DNA of 64,000 nt from Paenibacillus sp. MMS18-CY102 (GTDB lineage: Bacteria > Bacillota > Bacilli > Paenibacillales > Paenibacillaceae): NCBI RefSeq assembly GCF_009789195.1, contig NZ_WSTC01000013.1, forward strand, positions 62,001 through 126,000, given 5' to 3'. This document shows, piece by piece, positions 27,770-37,898 of the stretch (position 1 is its first letter; every line of letters starts with the position of its first letter). A program made the position numbers and the translations under genes. The notes under the pieces were generated by a model. That model did no database searches. It saw nothing but the letters and a program-made list of their open reading frames with translations, and had not been told where the DNA came from.

Positions 27770-30430
27770 ATGTCAGAGAATCAACCAACGACCGCGATGC
27801 CGACAACTTATGATCCGAAGAGCGCGGAGCACAAATGGTATGAATATTGGATGAAGGGCGGCTATTTTGAAGCAGGCAAACGCCCGGATGCGCCCAAATA
27901 CACGATTGTAATTCCGCCTCCGAATGTTACGGGGATGCTGCATATCGGCCATGCGCTCGATTTCACGCTGCAGGATATTATGACGCGGACGAAGCGGATG
28001 CAAGGCTTTGACGCGCTTTGGCTGCCGGGCAGCGACCATGCCGGCATCGCTACTCAGACGAAGGTAGAGCAGAAGCTTCGTGAGCAAGGGCTGTCCCGTT
28101 ATGACCTTGGCCGTGAGAAGTTTCTGGAGAAAGTATGGGAATGGAAAGAAACGTATAACAATACGATTCGCGAGCAATGGGCCAAAATGGGCTTCGGGCT
28201 CGATTATTCCCGTGAACGGTTCACGCTGGATGAAGGGCTGTCCCGCGCGGTACGCCAAGTATTCGTGAAGCTGTACGAGAAAGGCTTGATCTACCGCGGC
28301 AAAAAAATTATTAACTGGGACCCGGCTGCCCGCACTGCCCTGTCCGACATTGAAGTCGAATATAAGGAAGTAAACGGCAACCTGTACCATCTGCAATATC
28401 CGCTCTCAGATGGCAGTGGCTATCTGACGGTGGCAACGACGCGTCCAGAGACGATGCTGGGCGATACGGCGGTTGCGGTACATCCCGAGGACGAGCGCTA
28501 TAAGCACCTGATTGGCCAAACGCTCATTCTTCCGATTATCGGACGGGAAATTCCGATCGTTGGGGACGATTATGTCGAGAAGGAATTCGGATCGGGCGCA
28601 GTAAAAATTACGCCAGCACATGACCCGAATGACTTTGAGCTTGGGCTTCGCCATGACCTGCCGCAAATTACGGTTATGGACGAGAGCGGCACGATGAACG
28701 ACCAGGCGGGGCCTTACGAGGGGCTTGACCGTGCAGAATGCCGCAAGCGGATCGTGAAGGACTTGCAAGAGCAGGGCGTATGCATCCGCATCGAGGAGCA
28801 TGTCCATCAGGTGGGCCACTCCGAGCGCAGCGGCGCTGTCGTTGAGCCATACTTGTCCACACAATGGTTTGTTGCGATGAAGCCGCTTGCCGATCGTGCG
28901 ATTGAAGCACAGCGCGAAGGCAAAGGCGTCAACTTCGTGCCGGACCGCTTCGAGCGGACATATTTGCAATGGATCGAAAATGTGCGCGATTGGTGTATTT
29001 CCCGCCAACTCTGGTGGGGGCATCGCATTCCGGCTTGGCATCATGCCGAGACTGGCGAAATCTATGTTGGAACAGAAGCGCCGGCAGGTGCGGGTGAAGA
29101 AGGCTCCCCTTGGAAGCAAGATGAGGACGTGCTTGATACGTGGTTTAGTTCCGCGCTATGGCCGTTCTCGACGCTTGGATGGCCAGATGAAGATGCTGAA
29201 GACTTCAAACGGTTCTATCCGACGGATCTGCTCGTAACTGGCTATGACATCATCTACTTCTGGGTTGCGCGGATGATTTTCACAGCACTTGAGTTTACGG
29301 ATCAAATTCCGTTCAAAGACGTGCTGATGCATGGCCTTGTCCGTGACGAGAACAACCAGAAGATGTCCAAGTCGCTTGGCAACGGCATCGACCCACTTGA
29401 CGTTATCGAGAAATATGGCGCTGATGCGATGCGCTTCATGCTTTCGACGAATAACACGCCAGGCCAGGATCTCCGGTTCCGTTGGGAGAAGGTCGAGCAA
29501 GCCCGCAACTTTGCCAACAAGATTTGGAATGCTTCGCGGTTTGCATTGATGAACTTGGAAGGCGTATCGGCTGCAGATATCGATATTACTGTACCGCTGG
29601 GAACGGCTGACCGTTGGATTCTTCATCGCTTGAATGAGACGTCGCGTGATGTAACGCGCATGATCGATAGCTACGATTTTGGCGAAACGGGCCGCCTGCT
29701 CTACAACTTTATTTGGGACGATCTATGCGACTGGTATATCGAGTTTGCGAAGCTCAACCTATATGGCAGCGACGCAGCGGCGAAGAAAGCGACACAGTCC
29801 GTGCTTGCTTACGTGCTGGACCGTACGCAGCGCTTGATCCATCCATTCATGCCGTTTATTAGTGAAGAGATATGGCAACACTTGCCGCATGAGGGCGAAA
29901 CGATTACGCTTGCAGCTTGGCCGGTATACGAAGCTGCTTTAGAAGCGCCAGAAGCGGTTAAAGAAATGGAACTGCTGATGGATCTCATCCGTTCCGTTCG
30001 TAACATTCGTGCGGAAGTAAACGTGCCAATGAGCAAGAAGATTGAGCTGATCATTAAGCCAGCAGGCCAGTCTGAGCTGGCGATTGTAGAGCGTAACCGC
30101 GAGTTTGTGGAACGTTTCTGCGGCACTTCGAAGCTCGATATCGCGCTTGCTGTCGAAACGCCTGAGAAGGCGATGACGGCAATTGTGACCGGTGCTGACC
30201 TATACTTCCCGCTCGCGGGCCTGATCGACATTGCCCAGGAAATTGTCCGTCTGGAAAAAGAGCTGAAAACGCTGAACGGCGAAGTTGAGCGGATCGAGAA
30301 AAAGCTTGGCAATGAAGGCTTCGTAGCTAAAGCTCCGGCTAAAGTTATTGAAGAAGAAAAAGCGAAAATGGCGGATTACGCTGATAAACGCGACAAAGTG
30401 CTGGCCCGTATCGCCGAGCTTCGCGGATAA
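27770..30430 (+). CDS. valS: Valyl-tRNA synthetase
   Basis: An 886-residue class I synthetase that charges tRNA-Val. HIGH is at 58-61 ([16 protein letters not shown]) and KMSKS starts at residue 531 ([11 protein letters not shown]). Between them lies the CP1 editing domain ([22 protein letters not shown]), which hydrolyses mischarged threonine. A C-terminal coiled-coil arm spans the last 65 residues. Length is normal. The ATG at 27770 follows GATGGAGGTAG. Control by the T-box upstream matches Bacillus practice, as does the following folC. Confidence 0.97.
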   Translation: MSENQPTTAMPTTYDPKSAEHKWYEYWMKGGYFEAGKRPDAPKYTIVIPPPNVTGMLHIGHALDFTLQDIMTRTKRMQGFDALWLPGSDHAGIATQTKVEQKLREQGLSRYDLGREKFLEKVWEWKETYNNTIREQWAKMGFGLDYSRERFTLDEGLSRAVRQVFVKLYEKGLIYRGKKIINWDPAARTALSDIEVEYKEVNGNLYHLQYPLSDGSGYLTVATTRPETMLGDTAVAVHPEDERYKHLIGQTLILPIIGREIPIVGDDYVEKEFGSGAVKITPAHDPNDFELGLRHDLPQITVMDESGTMNDQAGPYEGLDRAECRKRIVKDLQEQGVCIRIEEHVHQVGHSERSGAVVEPYLSTQWFVAMKPLADRAIEAQREGKGVNFVPDRFERTYLQWIENVRDWCISRQLWWGHRIPAWHHAETGEIYVGTEAPAGAGEEGSPWKQDEDVLDTWFSSALWPFSTLGWPDEDAEDFKRFYPTDLLVTGYDIIYFWVARMIFTALEFTDQIPFKDVLMHGLVRDENNQKMSKSLGNGIDPLDVIEKYGADAMRFMLSTNNTPGQDLRFRWEKVEQARNFANKIWNASRFALMNLEGVSAADIDITVPLGTADRWILHRLNETSRDVTRMIDSYDFGETGRLLYNFIWDDLCDWYIEFAKLNLYGSDAAAKKATQSVLAYVLDRTQRLIHPFMPFISEEIWQHLPHEGETITLAAWPVYEAALEAPEAVKEMELLMDLIRSVRNIRAEVNVPMSKKIELIIKPAGQSELAIVERNREFVERFCGTSKLDIALAVETPEKAMTAIVTGADLYFPLAGLIDIAQEIVRLEKELKTLNGEVERIEKKLGNEGFVAKAPAKVIEEEKAKMADYADKRDKVLARIAELRG

Positions 30431-30455
30431 AGGCCGGAAGGAAGGTAGCGGACAC

Positions 30456-31835
30456 ATGAACAACAACCAAACGGGGGCGGCAGGCGCCGCTCCGCTTCAA
30501 TCCTATGCCGAAGCAGCGGATTGGATTAACGGCTTGATTCCATTTGGCATTCGTCCAGGTTTGGAACGGATGCAAGTGCTGATGGAACGGCTTGGAAATC
30601 CAGAACGAAGGCTGAAATTTATTCATGTCGCAGGCACGAATGGCAAAGGCTCGACTTGTGCATATTTGACATCTGTCCTGCTTGCATGCGGTTATGATGT
30701 AGGGACGTTCACGTCCCCTTACATTACGAAATTTACGAATAGGTTCCAATATAATGGCGAGGATATTCCAGAGGAGACTCTCACGAATCTAGCGAATATG
30801 TTGAAGCCGCATGTCGAGGAAATTACAGCAACGGAACTTGGCTCCCCAACGATGTTTGAGGTGTCGACAGCGATTGCGATTCTCTATTTTGCTAAAGTTT
30901 CATTCCCTGATTATGTAGTGTGGGAAACTGGGCTAGGCGGCCGAATGGATGTAACGAACATTGTGGCGCCTGTGCTTTCGCTCATTACGAATGTCGGGCA
31001 TGACCATATGGATGTGCTCGGCAACACGCTTGAAGAGGTTGCTCGCGAGAAAGCGGGCATTATTAAGCCAGGCGTGCCGGTCGTGAGCACGGCTACGCAG
31101 CCAGAAGTAATCGCTGTTTTGAAGGAGAAAGCGAAACAGTCGAAGAGCACGCTTTATTTGCTCGGCGAACAATTTAACTATGATCGGCGTACTGTAGAAG
31201 AAAATCGGCAGACGTTCGGTTTCTCAGGCCCGTTCCGTTCCATCGAATCGCTTGAAATTACGTTGAACGGCGGCCATCAGGTGGACAATGCCGCATTGGC
31301 GATTATGGGGCTTGAAGTGCTTCGCCAGTACTCGGCGCTGCTACTTGATGATGATGATCTGCTGAAGGGGCTTCGTACAACCGCTTGGCCAGGACGGCTG
31401 GAGATGGTGTCGCAACAGCCGCGCATTCTCGTGGACGGCGCACATAATCCCGAGGGAGCCCAAACATTAGCTGCTGCGCTTCGTACGACTTATACGTATA
31501 AACAGGCGCATGTCATGATGGGAATGCTCGAGAATAAGAATCACAGGGACGCATTGCGGCATATACTGCCAATAGCGAATACGTTGATCGTGACCGAGCC
31601 CGATTTTCGAAAGAAAATGGATGCGGCATCGCTTGCGTCCATCGTACGGGAGGTTGCGTCAGAAGAAGGTTTGGCGGTGGAAGTGATCGTCGAGCCGGAT
31701 TGGCGTGCAGCGCTCGACAAGCTAGAGAAATTGACAGCGCATGGCGATCTTGGCGTCGTTACGGGAACATTGTATCTCATTTCTGACGTGCGCGCCCGGC
31801 TGCTTCATATCACGGATTCTGAAAAAGGTTGGTGA
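30456..31835 (+). CDS. folC: Folylpolyglutamate synthase / dihydrofolate synthase
   Basis: A 459-residue Mur-ligase-fold enzyme that adds glutamate to folates, and usually to dihydropteroate as well. The ATP loop is [17 protein letters not shown]. Further motifs are [28 protein letters not shown] and [13 protein letters not shown]. The open frame runs back to 30348 inside valS, but the ATG at 30456 has GGAAGGAAGG in front. It follows valS by 25 bases as in Bacillus, and its stop lies next to the murC ribosome site. Confidence 0.94.
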   Translation: MNNNQTGAAGAAPLQSYAEAADWINGLIPFGIRPGLERMQVLMERLGNPERRLKFIHVAGTNGKGSTCAYLTSVLLACGYDVGTFTSPYITKFTNRFQYNGEDIPEETLTNLANMLKPHVEEITATELGSPTMFEVSTAIAILYFAKVSFPDYVVWETGLGGRMDVTNIVAPVLSLITNVGHDHMDVLGNTLEEVAREKAGIIKPGVPVVSTATQPEVIAVLKEKAKQSKSTLYLLGEQFNYDRRTVEENRQTFGFSGPFRSIESLEITLNGGHQVDNAALAIMGLEVLRQYSALLLDDDDLLKGLRTTAWPGRLEMVSQQPRILVDGAHNPEGAQTLAAALRTTYTYKQAHVMMGMLENKNHRDALRHILPIANTLIVTEPDFRKKMDAASLASIVREVASEEGLAVEVIVEPDWRAALDKLEKLTAHGDLGVVTGTLYLISDVRARLLHITDSEKGW

Positions 31836-31842
31836 ACCGTCT

Positions 31843-33225
31843 TTGAATACGGCAGAACATGTGCATTTTATCGGCATCGGCGGTTATGGGATGAGCGCAA
31901 TTGCGCGTGTCATGCTGGAAATGGGTTATAAGGTGACGGGGTCCGATGTGGTCCGGGCAGAGCTGACGGAGAAGCTGGCGCAAAAAGGCGCTGGCATCTT
32001 CATCGGCCATGAAGCGGAACATGTTAAGGGCGCCGATCTCGTTGTGTACTCAACCGCGCTCTCGAAAGACAACGTAGAACGGAAAGCAGCGGAAGAGCTG
32101 AACATTCCGGTGCTGCACCGCGCGCAGATGCTTTCCCGGCTTATGAATGCTGGCAAAGGAGTCGCCGTGGCAGGCGCTCATGGCAAAACGACGACTTCGT
32201 CTATGATTGCGCTCGTTATGGAAACGTGCAAAATCGATCCAACGTACATTATTGGCGGCGAAATCGTCAATGTGGGCACGAACGCTAAAGCTGGCAAAGG
32301 GGAATACGTTGTTGCAGAGGCGGATGAGAGCGACGGCTCTTTCCTGCAGTATCATCCTACAATCGCGATTGTAACGAATATTGAACCAGACCATCTTGAA
32401 AATTACGACGGTGATTTCAACAACCTTAAGGCTGCTTATGTACAATTCTTGCATCAAGTAAAGCCTGATGGCAAAGCGATCGTATGCTTGGATGATGAGA
32501 ACTTGCAAGAAATGCTGCCTGCTCTCCGTGATGGCGTGCTTCGTGACGATCAGGTCGTGACGTATGGCATTGATCATGAGGCGAACTACCGTGCATCCGA
32601 TCTTCAATTAGGCGACCGCAAAGTGAACTTCAAGTTGCATCGGGATGGCGTGCTGCTGGGCGATGTTGAGCTTTCCGTTCCAGGCCGGCACAACGTTTAT
32701 AACGCGATGGCTACGATTATCACTTGTTTGGAGGCTGGCCTTTCATTCGACTCGGTAGCTGAAGCGATTCGTTTATTCCGCGGAGCAAAACGTCGGTTCC
32801 ACGTCCTCGGCGAGAAGAATGATATTCTTGTCATCGATGATTACGCGCATCATCCAACGGAAATTCAAGCGACGATCAGCGCAGCTAAAGCGACTGGAAA
32901 ACGGATTGTAGCTGTATTCCAGCCGCAGCGTTATACGCGTACTTATTTCTTGCTGGAGCAATTCAGCTGTGCATTTGGCGAAGCGGATGAAGTGATTATT
33001 ACGGATATCTATTCGCCAGCTGGCGAGCAGCAGATCGAAGGCGTGCATTCCCGCAAGCTTGTAGAGATGATCGTTCAGAACAGCAACCCGAATACCGCTT
33101 ACGTACCGACGAAGGAAGAAGTGTTGGAACAGCTGAAAGCATCGAAGAAGCCGGGCGACCTAATCATTACGATGGGTGCAGGCGATATTTGGAAAGTGGC
33201 TGCGGCATTGGCGGAAAGTTTATAA
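31843..33225 (+). CDS. murC: UDP-N-acetylmuramate--L-alanine ligase
   Basis: A 460-residue enzyme that adds the first amino acid to the peptidoglycan precursor in the cytoplasm. [11 protein letters not shown] (11-21) binds the UDP-sugar, GAHGKTTT is the ATP loop at 111-118, and [21 protein letters not shown] and [10 protein letters not shown] are typical. The start is TTG at 31843, with AAGGTTGGTG eight bases upstream; the frame stays open to 31741 but lacks a ribosome site there. Starting seven bases after the folC stop, it is probably coupled to it. Two Mur-fold ligases in a row is not the Bacillus subtilis arrangement. Confidence 0.94.
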   Translation: MNTAEHVHFIGIGGYGMSAIARVMLEMGYKVTGSDVVRAELTEKLAQKGAGIFIGHEAEHVKGADLVVYSTALSKDNVERKAAEELNIPVLHRAQMLSRLMNAGKGVAVAGAHGKTTTSSMIALVMETCKIDPTYIIGGEIVNVGTNAKAGKGEYVVAEADESDGSFLQYHPTIAIVTNIEPDHLENYDGDFNNLKAAYVQFLHQVKPDGKAIVCLDDENLQEMLPALRDGVLRDDQVVTYGIDHEANYRASDLQLGDRKVNFKLHRDGVLLGDVELSVPGRHNVYNAMATIITCLEAGLSFDSVAEAIRLFRGAKRRFHVLGEKNDILVIDDYAHHPTEIQATISAAKATGKRIVAVFQPQRYTRTYFLLEQFSCAFGEADEVIITDIYSPAGEQQIEGVHSRKLVEMIVQNSNPNTAYVPTKEEVLEQLKASKKPGDLIITMGAGDIWKVAAALAESL

Positions 33226-33240
33226 ATATTGTGAAATAAA

Positions 33241-33279
33241 ATAGGCAAGCTCGTGTATTGCGAGTTTGCCTATTTTTTT
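33241..33279 (+). terminator. Terminator after murC
   Basis: ATAGGCAAGCTCG pairs with CGAGTTTGCCTAT, followed by TTTTTTT. Confidence 0.92.
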
Positions 33280-33280
33280 C

Positions 33281-33309
33281 TTTTCATTACGAAATTATTG
33301 TCTTATACT
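33281..33309 (+). promoter_or_regulatory. Promoter for the secreted CuAO-N protein
   Basis: TTTTCA and TATACT are 17 bases apart. Transcription would begin near 33316, which favours the TTG start at 33339 over the ATG at 33324. Confidence 0.5.
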
Positions 33310-33338
33310 AAGGAAAAATATACATGAGGATGGTTGTA

Positions 33339-34487
33339 TTGAAACAGAAATTATCGATATTATTATTGATTTGCATGGCAATTATGTTAGTGCCTGCCAC
33401 TGCGTTCGGAGCTGCCGCTGTAAGCGTTACGGTAGACGGCACTGCGGTTAAGTTTACCCAAGCACCTGTGCGTAACACGAACGTTACGATGGCGGAAGCG
33501 AAGCCTTTAGTTGCCAAAATCGGCGCAACATATGCCTTCGACACGAAGTCGAAAACAGCTACGATTAAAAGCGGCGCCTCGGTGCTGAAGCTGACCGTTG
33601 ACAGCAAGACGGCTGTCGTAAATGGAGCAAAAAAACCATTAACTGTCGCTCCTTACAGCTTGAAAGGCTACATTATTGTCCCAGCTGAATTTGTTGTCCA
33701 GTCGCTTGGCGGCATTGCCAAATGGGACGGAAGCAGCAAACTGGTTGTAACTTCTCCTGCGGCTGTCACGAAGCTTAGCAAAGCGAAGGCGCTTGATGTT
33801 GTACAGAAGTATCTGCAGGCGCATGAAAAAGAGGACCTTAAAGCGATTCAAGCAGCATGGTTGCCGAAATATTGGGATACAGATTCCGTAGAAGACATGA
33901 CTGCCGCGTTTGAACAATTTGATATGCAAATTAAAGTAACGAGCAATGTCGTAACAGCGTTCTCTGCTTCGCAAGTTACGATTGCAACTGAGTTTAGAGT
34001 GCATTATGTGAGCGAGTCGTACCTGCCGGATGAAATGGTTTACGAGACATTCGTGCTAGTAAAAGATAGCGCTGGCGCTTGGAAGATTAAGAGCGAAGAT
34101 TTTGAAGATTCGCATGTAGAGCTTCCTTCGGCACCTGCTGCTGCGACGCCGGAATTCACTTCAAGCGTGAATGGTTTCGTTAAACAATATGTGGCCGCTC
34201 TTAATGTTGAAGATACGGACGCGATCAGCGCCATGTTCACTGCACAATCGGAGAGCAAAGAAGACCAGCTTGATTACTGGGATGAATTGTTCGCAGACTA
34301 TGACTCTGTCTTCACAGTGGAAGATCCCTTCTTCCTTAGTGTAGACGAGACAAAAGGCAAGGCTGCCGTACTGGTCAATTACGAAATTGAAGATGAAGAG
34401 GAAGAATACAATTACGAATCTATCCTTTATCTTTCGAAAGATTCAGAAGGCCAATGGAAGATTAGCGAAGTATTAGATCTGTTGTAA
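33339..34487 (+). CDS. Secreted copper-amine-oxidase N-domain protein
   Basis: About 382 residues. A signal peptide (KQKLSILLLICMAIML, cleavage near ATAFGA) is followed by a copper amine oxidase N-terminal-type domain (about 25-130: VTVDGTAVKF, GYIIVPAEFVVQSLGG, KWDGSSKLVV). In Paenibacillus this domain is a common stalk or wall-attachment module and has no oxidase activity. Two similar domains of about 110 residues follow (ALDVVQKYLQAHEKEDLKAI, then NGFVKQYVAALNVEDTDAI), each ending in a WKI motif, like NTF2-type folds. GAGGATGG fits TTG 33339; an ATG at 33324 is possible. It is monocistronic and interrupts the Bacillus order between folC/murC and spoIIB. Ligand unknown. Confidence 0.82.
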   Translation: MKQKLSILLLICMAIMLVPATAFGAAAVSVTVDGTAVKFTQAPVRNTNVTMAEAKPLVAKIGATYAFDTKSKTATIKSGASVLKLTVDSKTAVVNGAKKPLTVAPYSLKGYIIVPAEFVVQSLGGIAKWDGSSKLVVTSPAAVTKLSKAKALDVVQKYLQAHEKEDLKAIQAAWLPKYWDTDSVEDMTAAFEQFDMQIKVTSNVVTAFSASQVTIATEFRVHYVSESYLPDEMVYETFVLVKDSAGAWKIKSEDFEDSHVELPSAPAAATPEFTSSVNGFVKQYVAALNVEDTDAISAMFTAQSESKEDQLDYWDELFADYDSVFTVEDPFFLSVDETKGKAAVLVNYEIEDEEEEYNYESILYLSKDSEGQWKISEVLDLL

Positions 34488-34510
34488 GCGAATAGATTGG
34501 ATGAATTCAT

Positions 34511-34554
34511 ACAAGCAGTGAAATTCCGGGAGGAAATTCACTGCTTGTTTTTTT
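34511..34554 (+). terminator. Terminator after the CuAO-N gene
   Basis: ACAAGCAGTGAAATTCC pairs with GGAAATTCACTGCTTGT (one mismatch), followed by TTTTTTT. Confidence 0.9.
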
Positions 34555-34576
34555 GTGGCGTGATAAGGCCTTCCCG

Positions 34577-34605
34577 TCATAAATCTCGCAGCCTGCTCAT
34601 AGATT
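34577..34605 (+). promoter_or_regulatory. Candidate sigma-E promoter for the SPOR gene
   Basis: TCATAAA and CATAGATT are separated by 14 bases. The -10 matches the sigma-E consensus at 7 of 8 positions and the -35 at 5 of 7. It lies 57 bases before the start codon. Confidence 0.45.
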
Positions 34606-34661
34606 AGTAGTACAGAACGGACAAGATCGAATGTTTATGAATGCTTGCGAAGGAGCGAAGG

Positions 34662-36137
34662 ATGATGAAACGAGAGACACGAATGACATTCCGCTTTGAT
34701 GCGAATGAAGCACAGCCGGACCGTTTAGCGGCGGATGAGAAACGGATAAAACCGCATATAGAGCCAAGCTCTCAAGATCCCTTATTCCATTCGGACATTC
34801 AAGCTTTGGAGATGCTCATTAGATCAGAGAACGGTGCAATTAAAGAGCCTTCCGAGCATTGGGAAGCAGGCGGCTTAGGGCATGGCACTGCGAAAGAATC
34901 TGCACAGGAAAGCGCGTGGCATTTTCCTGAACCGATTCATCGGAACAGGCCAAATCTGGACCGTACCGAACGAAAACTAAATATCGCTCCGAATCGTATA
35001 CAGGAAGAGGACGCAGCCGCAGAAGATGCAGATGCTCACAATGTGATGCCAATTGCCCCTGCTGGGAGCCAAGCTGGCCACATGGCAGTTTCCCCTATTC
35101 GAGAAGTTATCGCTAAGCCTGACTTGTCAGGCCTTTCGTTAGATGAATCCTTTGTCGAATTATCGGGCGGGCGTTTCGGCACGAGGCCCCTCGGGGTAGA
35201 TTATACAAGGACGCATTCGCGAGGCCCTTCTTGGCTTAAAGTGTTTGCTTCTGTGACGGGGGCCATTGCGACGGGGGCATTGTTCGGATACTTGGCGCTC
35301 TCCCTGTTTGCTGGACAAGGCCCGTGGGCAGACGATCCAGAAGGCCAATCGGCTACTGGTTTGACGGCTTCGGCAGGAAGTTCGGACAGCACGAACAATG
35401 GAGTGCAGCCTGTCATTTCGCTTCCGAACTCACCGGATGCCTCCGCCAATAAGGGCGATAAGCAAGGCGGCACAGCGCCAGTAGCTTCGGCTGGACAATC
35501 GGCTTCGGCCAAGCTTGATTTGCCTGCTTCGGCCTATTCCACACTTCAATACGGCGTATTCAGCTCTTTGGACGGTGCTGATGCGGCTGTACAGGAGCTT
35601 AAGGATAAGGGGCTAGCTGCTTACCGATGGGATACCGGGCAAGATTACCGTGTCTATGTGGGCGTGTCGTCAGAGCGTGATGGCGCACTTTTGCTAAGCC
35701 AATCTCTAGGCGGTTTAGAGGTGTATGTCAAAACGATCGAACTGCCTGCTGTTGGCCGCATGGCATTTGCAGGAGAGGCATCCCAGCTTCAGCAATATTG
35801 GGAGCAGACGAACGCGCTGATCGCAACGCTAGATCGGTTAACGGTGGAGCAGCTGGAGCTTGCAACGCCCCAACCATTGCGTGCGGCGCAATCAACAGCA
35901 TGGTCGAAGCAGCATGAGCAGTGGCTTGCAGTATCCTCATCAATCGCTCCCAAACTTGTGGATGAACAGCAGAAGAAATCAGCAACCCGTTTGGAGCAGG
36001 CGATTAATACAGCTGCGGTGTCCTTGGCGGAATATAACAAAAAGCCAGCAGTGGCACATTTGTGGAACGCACAGTCTGCGCTAATGGCTGCGATATTCGC
36101 CGAAAAAGGCTGGCTCGAATCGAACCCTGGATTGTAA
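34662..36137 (+). CDS. SPOR-domain protein, SpoIIB-like
   Basis: A 491-residue protein with one membrane segment near residues 190-215 (VFASVTGAIATGALFGYLALSLF). The first 185 residues are polar and cytoplasmic. After a Ser/Gly/Ala linker comes a SPOR domain at about 290-365 (YSTLQYGVFSSLDGADAAVQ, then YRVYVGVSSERDGALLL), which binds denuded septal peptidoglycan. The rest is helical. Bacillus subtilis spoIIB, just upstream of maf, has the same layout and acts in engulfment. The sequence is diverged, so I give the position and domain order as evidence. AAGGAG at 34650 fits ATG 34662; the frame opens at 34641. Confidence 0.8.
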   Translation: MMKRETRMTFRFDANEAQPDRLAADEKRIKPHIEPSSQDPLFHSDIQALEMLIRSENGAIKEPSEHWEAGGLGHGTAKESAQESAWHFPEPIHRNRPNLDRTERKLNIAPNRIQEEDAAAEDADAHNVMPIAPAGSQAGHMAVSPIREVIAKPDLSGLSLDESFVELSGGRFGTRPLGVDYTRTHSRGPSWLKVFASVTGAIATGALFGYLALSLFAGQGPWADDPEGQSATGLTASAGSSDSTNNGVQPVISLPNSPDASANKGDKQGGTAPVASAGQSASAKLDLPASAYSTLQYGVFSSLDGADAAVQELKDKGLAAYRWDTGQDYRVYVGVSSERDGALLLSQSLGGLEVYVKTIELPAVGRMAFAGEASQLQQYWEQTNALIATLDRLTVEQLELATPQPLRAAQSTAWSKQHEQWLAVSSSIAPKLVDEQQKKSATRLEQAINTAAVSLAEYNKKPAVAHLWNAQSALMAAIFAEKGWLESNPGL

Positions 36138-36198
36138 ACCGTTTGGATACCGCTTATAATGTCCATAGGTGTCAATTCATGGCGAGAGGCGTTGAAGG

Positions 36199-36441
36199 AT
36201 GAAGAAGAATGGCTGGACGCTCCTTCTATTTATCGTGCTCGGCTTACTATCGGGAGCACTCGTAGCAAAATGGCTCAAAAAGGTATCAGGCCTTTCTTTT
36301 CTCACGAATACTTCGAAGATTACCTGGTCGCCTGATGCGGATTTATATGTATTCAGCTACGATCTGACGATCAGGCTGGAGCTTAGCTTGCTTAGCATAC
36401 TTGGGGTAATTGCGGCAATCTGGCTGTATCGCAAGCTCTAA
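36199..36441 (+). CDS. DUF4321-type small membrane protein
   Basis: 80 residues with two membrane segments (WTLLLFIVLGLLSGALVAKWL and LELSLLSILGVIAAIWLY) separated by an outside loop (SFLTNTSKITWSPDADLYVF). This is the usual pattern of the DUF4321 family found near maf and radC in spore-forming Firmicutes. Function unknown; membrane location next to septum genes is suggestive only. Confidence 0.85.
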   Translation: MKKNGWTLLLFIVLGLLSGALVAKWLKKVSGLSFLTNTSKITWSPDADLYVFSYDLTIRLELSLLSILGVIAAIWLYRKL

Positions 36442-36492
36442 CCTAAGATGGCAGCGGCGCTGCAAGCAAGTCAAGAGAGGAAGTGCCTTACT

Positions 36493-37143
36493 GTGGCCCA
36501 TAACGGAATTCGTTCCGAAACCAATCATATAAGCCAGCTCGTGCTGGCCTCATCGTCTCCGCGCCGGCAGGAACTGGTCGCATCTCTCGACCTTTCCTTG
36601 CCGGTTCGTATTTTGTCTACGGATGCGGATGAGTCTGTGCCCTCTACATGGCCGGCTGCTCAGGTTGTGGAAAATTTGGCGCTTCGCAAAGCGGAAGCTG
36701 CCATTGAAGCGCTTCAGAGGGAGGTGGCTTCAGCTGGTTCTGCAAGCAGCTCATCGCTCGTCATTGGTGCCGATACGATCGTAGTATTGGATGGCGAAGT
36801 GCTCGGCAAGCCTGTCGATAAACAGGACGCAATTGCTGCTTTAAGCCGGCTTCAGGGCCGTGCACATGAGGTGTATACTGGCGTGGCGCTCGTCGATTCG
36901 GTAACGGGAAGCCGCTCGGTACAGCATCAGCGGACGCAAGTATGGATGAAGCAGCTGTCAGCCGAGCGGATTACAAGATATGTAGAGACCGGCGAGCCGA
37001 TGGATAAGGCAGGCAGCTATGGCATTCAGGGGCTTGGCGCAACGAATGTGGAACGAATTGAAGGCTGCTATTTTAACGTCGTTGGATTGCCGTTGTCCTT
37101 GTTGTCGGACATGCTGGCTGGGTACGGCATAGACGTATATTGA
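36493..37143 (+). CDS. maf: Maf-type nucleotide pyrophosphatase
   Basis: A 216-residue member of the Maf family, which hydrolyses non-canonical or UTP/dTTP nucleotides and is linked to septum inhibition. LVLASSSPRRQELVASL carries the phosphate-binding SxSPRR motif, VIGADTIVVLDGEVLGKP the conserved Asp, and SYGIQGLGATNVERIEGCYFNVVGLP the C-terminal signature. The frame opens at 36448, but the GTG at 36493 has AGAGAGGAAG upstream, so I choose it. The N-terminus is still about 15 residues longer than usual. Maf-radC order agrees with Bacillus. Confidence 0.92.
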   Translation: MAHNGIRSETNHISQLVLASSSPRRQELVASLDLSLPVRILSTDADESVPSTWPAAQVVENLALRKAEAAIEALQREVASAGSASSSSLVIGADTIVVLDGEVLGKPVDKQDAIAALSRLQGRAHEVYTGVALVDSVTGSRSVQHQRTQVWMKQLSAERITRYVETGEPMDKAGSYGIQGLGATNVERIEGCYFNVVGLPLSLLSDMLAGYGIDVY

Positions 37144-37162
37144 TAAGAAGGCAGGTTGGGAC

Positions 37163-37852
37163 ATGGAGTTAAGGGCGCAATTGATGCGCGATGTCCCCCA
37201 TGAAGAACGACCTAGAGAACGCATGATGGCACATGGGGCTGAAGCGCTCAGTCATTCGGAATTGTTGGCGATCTTGCTGCGTACCGGCACAAGCCGGGAA
37301 TCGGTCGTGGAGTTGGCGTCACGCTTGCTCCATGAGTGCGGTGGGCTTCGCAATCTGGTTGATTTCAGCTTAGAGCAGCTAATGGAGCTTCATGGTGTTG
37401 GGCCTGCTAAGGCGTTACAATTGAAAGCGGGAATTGAGCTTGGACGGCGGATCGCCGCTTCCCGGTTCGGAGACCGGCCGGTTATTAAACGTCCCCAAGA
37501 TGCAGCAGAACTTATCATGGATGAGCTTCGCTATCAGTCCAAAGAGCATTTTATGTGCCTGTTTCTGAATACGAAAAATCAAGTGGTTGCGAAGGAATTG
37601 CTGTCTGTCGGAACGTTGAATGCTTCCCTGGTCCATCCGCGCGAAGTGTTTCGTGAGGCGATTAAACGCAGCAGCGCTTCGATTATCTGTGCCCATAACC
37701 ATCCTAGTGGGGATCCAACGCCCAGCCCGGAGGATATAACGCTAACGAAGCGTTTATCGGAAGTGGGAGACCTAATTGGAATTGAAGTTTTGGACCATCT
37801 TATCATTGGAGATGGAAAGTTTGTTAGTTTGAAGGAGCATGGCTTGTTGTAA
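37163..37852 (+). CDS. radC: RadC family protein (JAB-fold metalloprotein)
   Basis: 229 residues. The N-terminal helix-hairpin-helix part (LMELHGVGPAKALQLKAG) is followed by a JAB/MPN-like metal site: conserved Glu region, then ICAHNHPSGDPTPSPEDI with the HxHxnD ligands. Despite its name, a DNA repair role is not established. The N-terminal PREKL/ERPRERM motif is also present. It lies between maf and mreB as in Bacillus subtilis. Confidence 0.95.
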   Translation: MELRAQLMRDVPHEERPRERMMAHGAEALSHSELLAILLRTGTSRESVVELASRLLHECGGLRNLVDFSLEQLMELHGVGPAKALQLKAGIELGRRIAASRFGDRPVIKRPQDAAELIMDELRYQSKEHFMCLFLNTKNQVVAKELLSVGTLNASLVHPREVFREAIKRSSASIICAHNHPSGDPTPSPEDITLTKRLSEVGDLIGIEVLDHLIIGDGKFVSLKEHGLL

Positions 37853-37858
37853 TATAAT
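37829..37858 (+). promoter_or_regulatory. Candidate sigma-A promoter for mreB
   Basis: TTGAAG and TATAAT are 18 bases apart and overlap the end of radC. Confidence 0.55.
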
Positions 37859-37898
37859 ATGTAGGATTGTGTTATGAAGAGAAGGGAGCTTTACAAAC

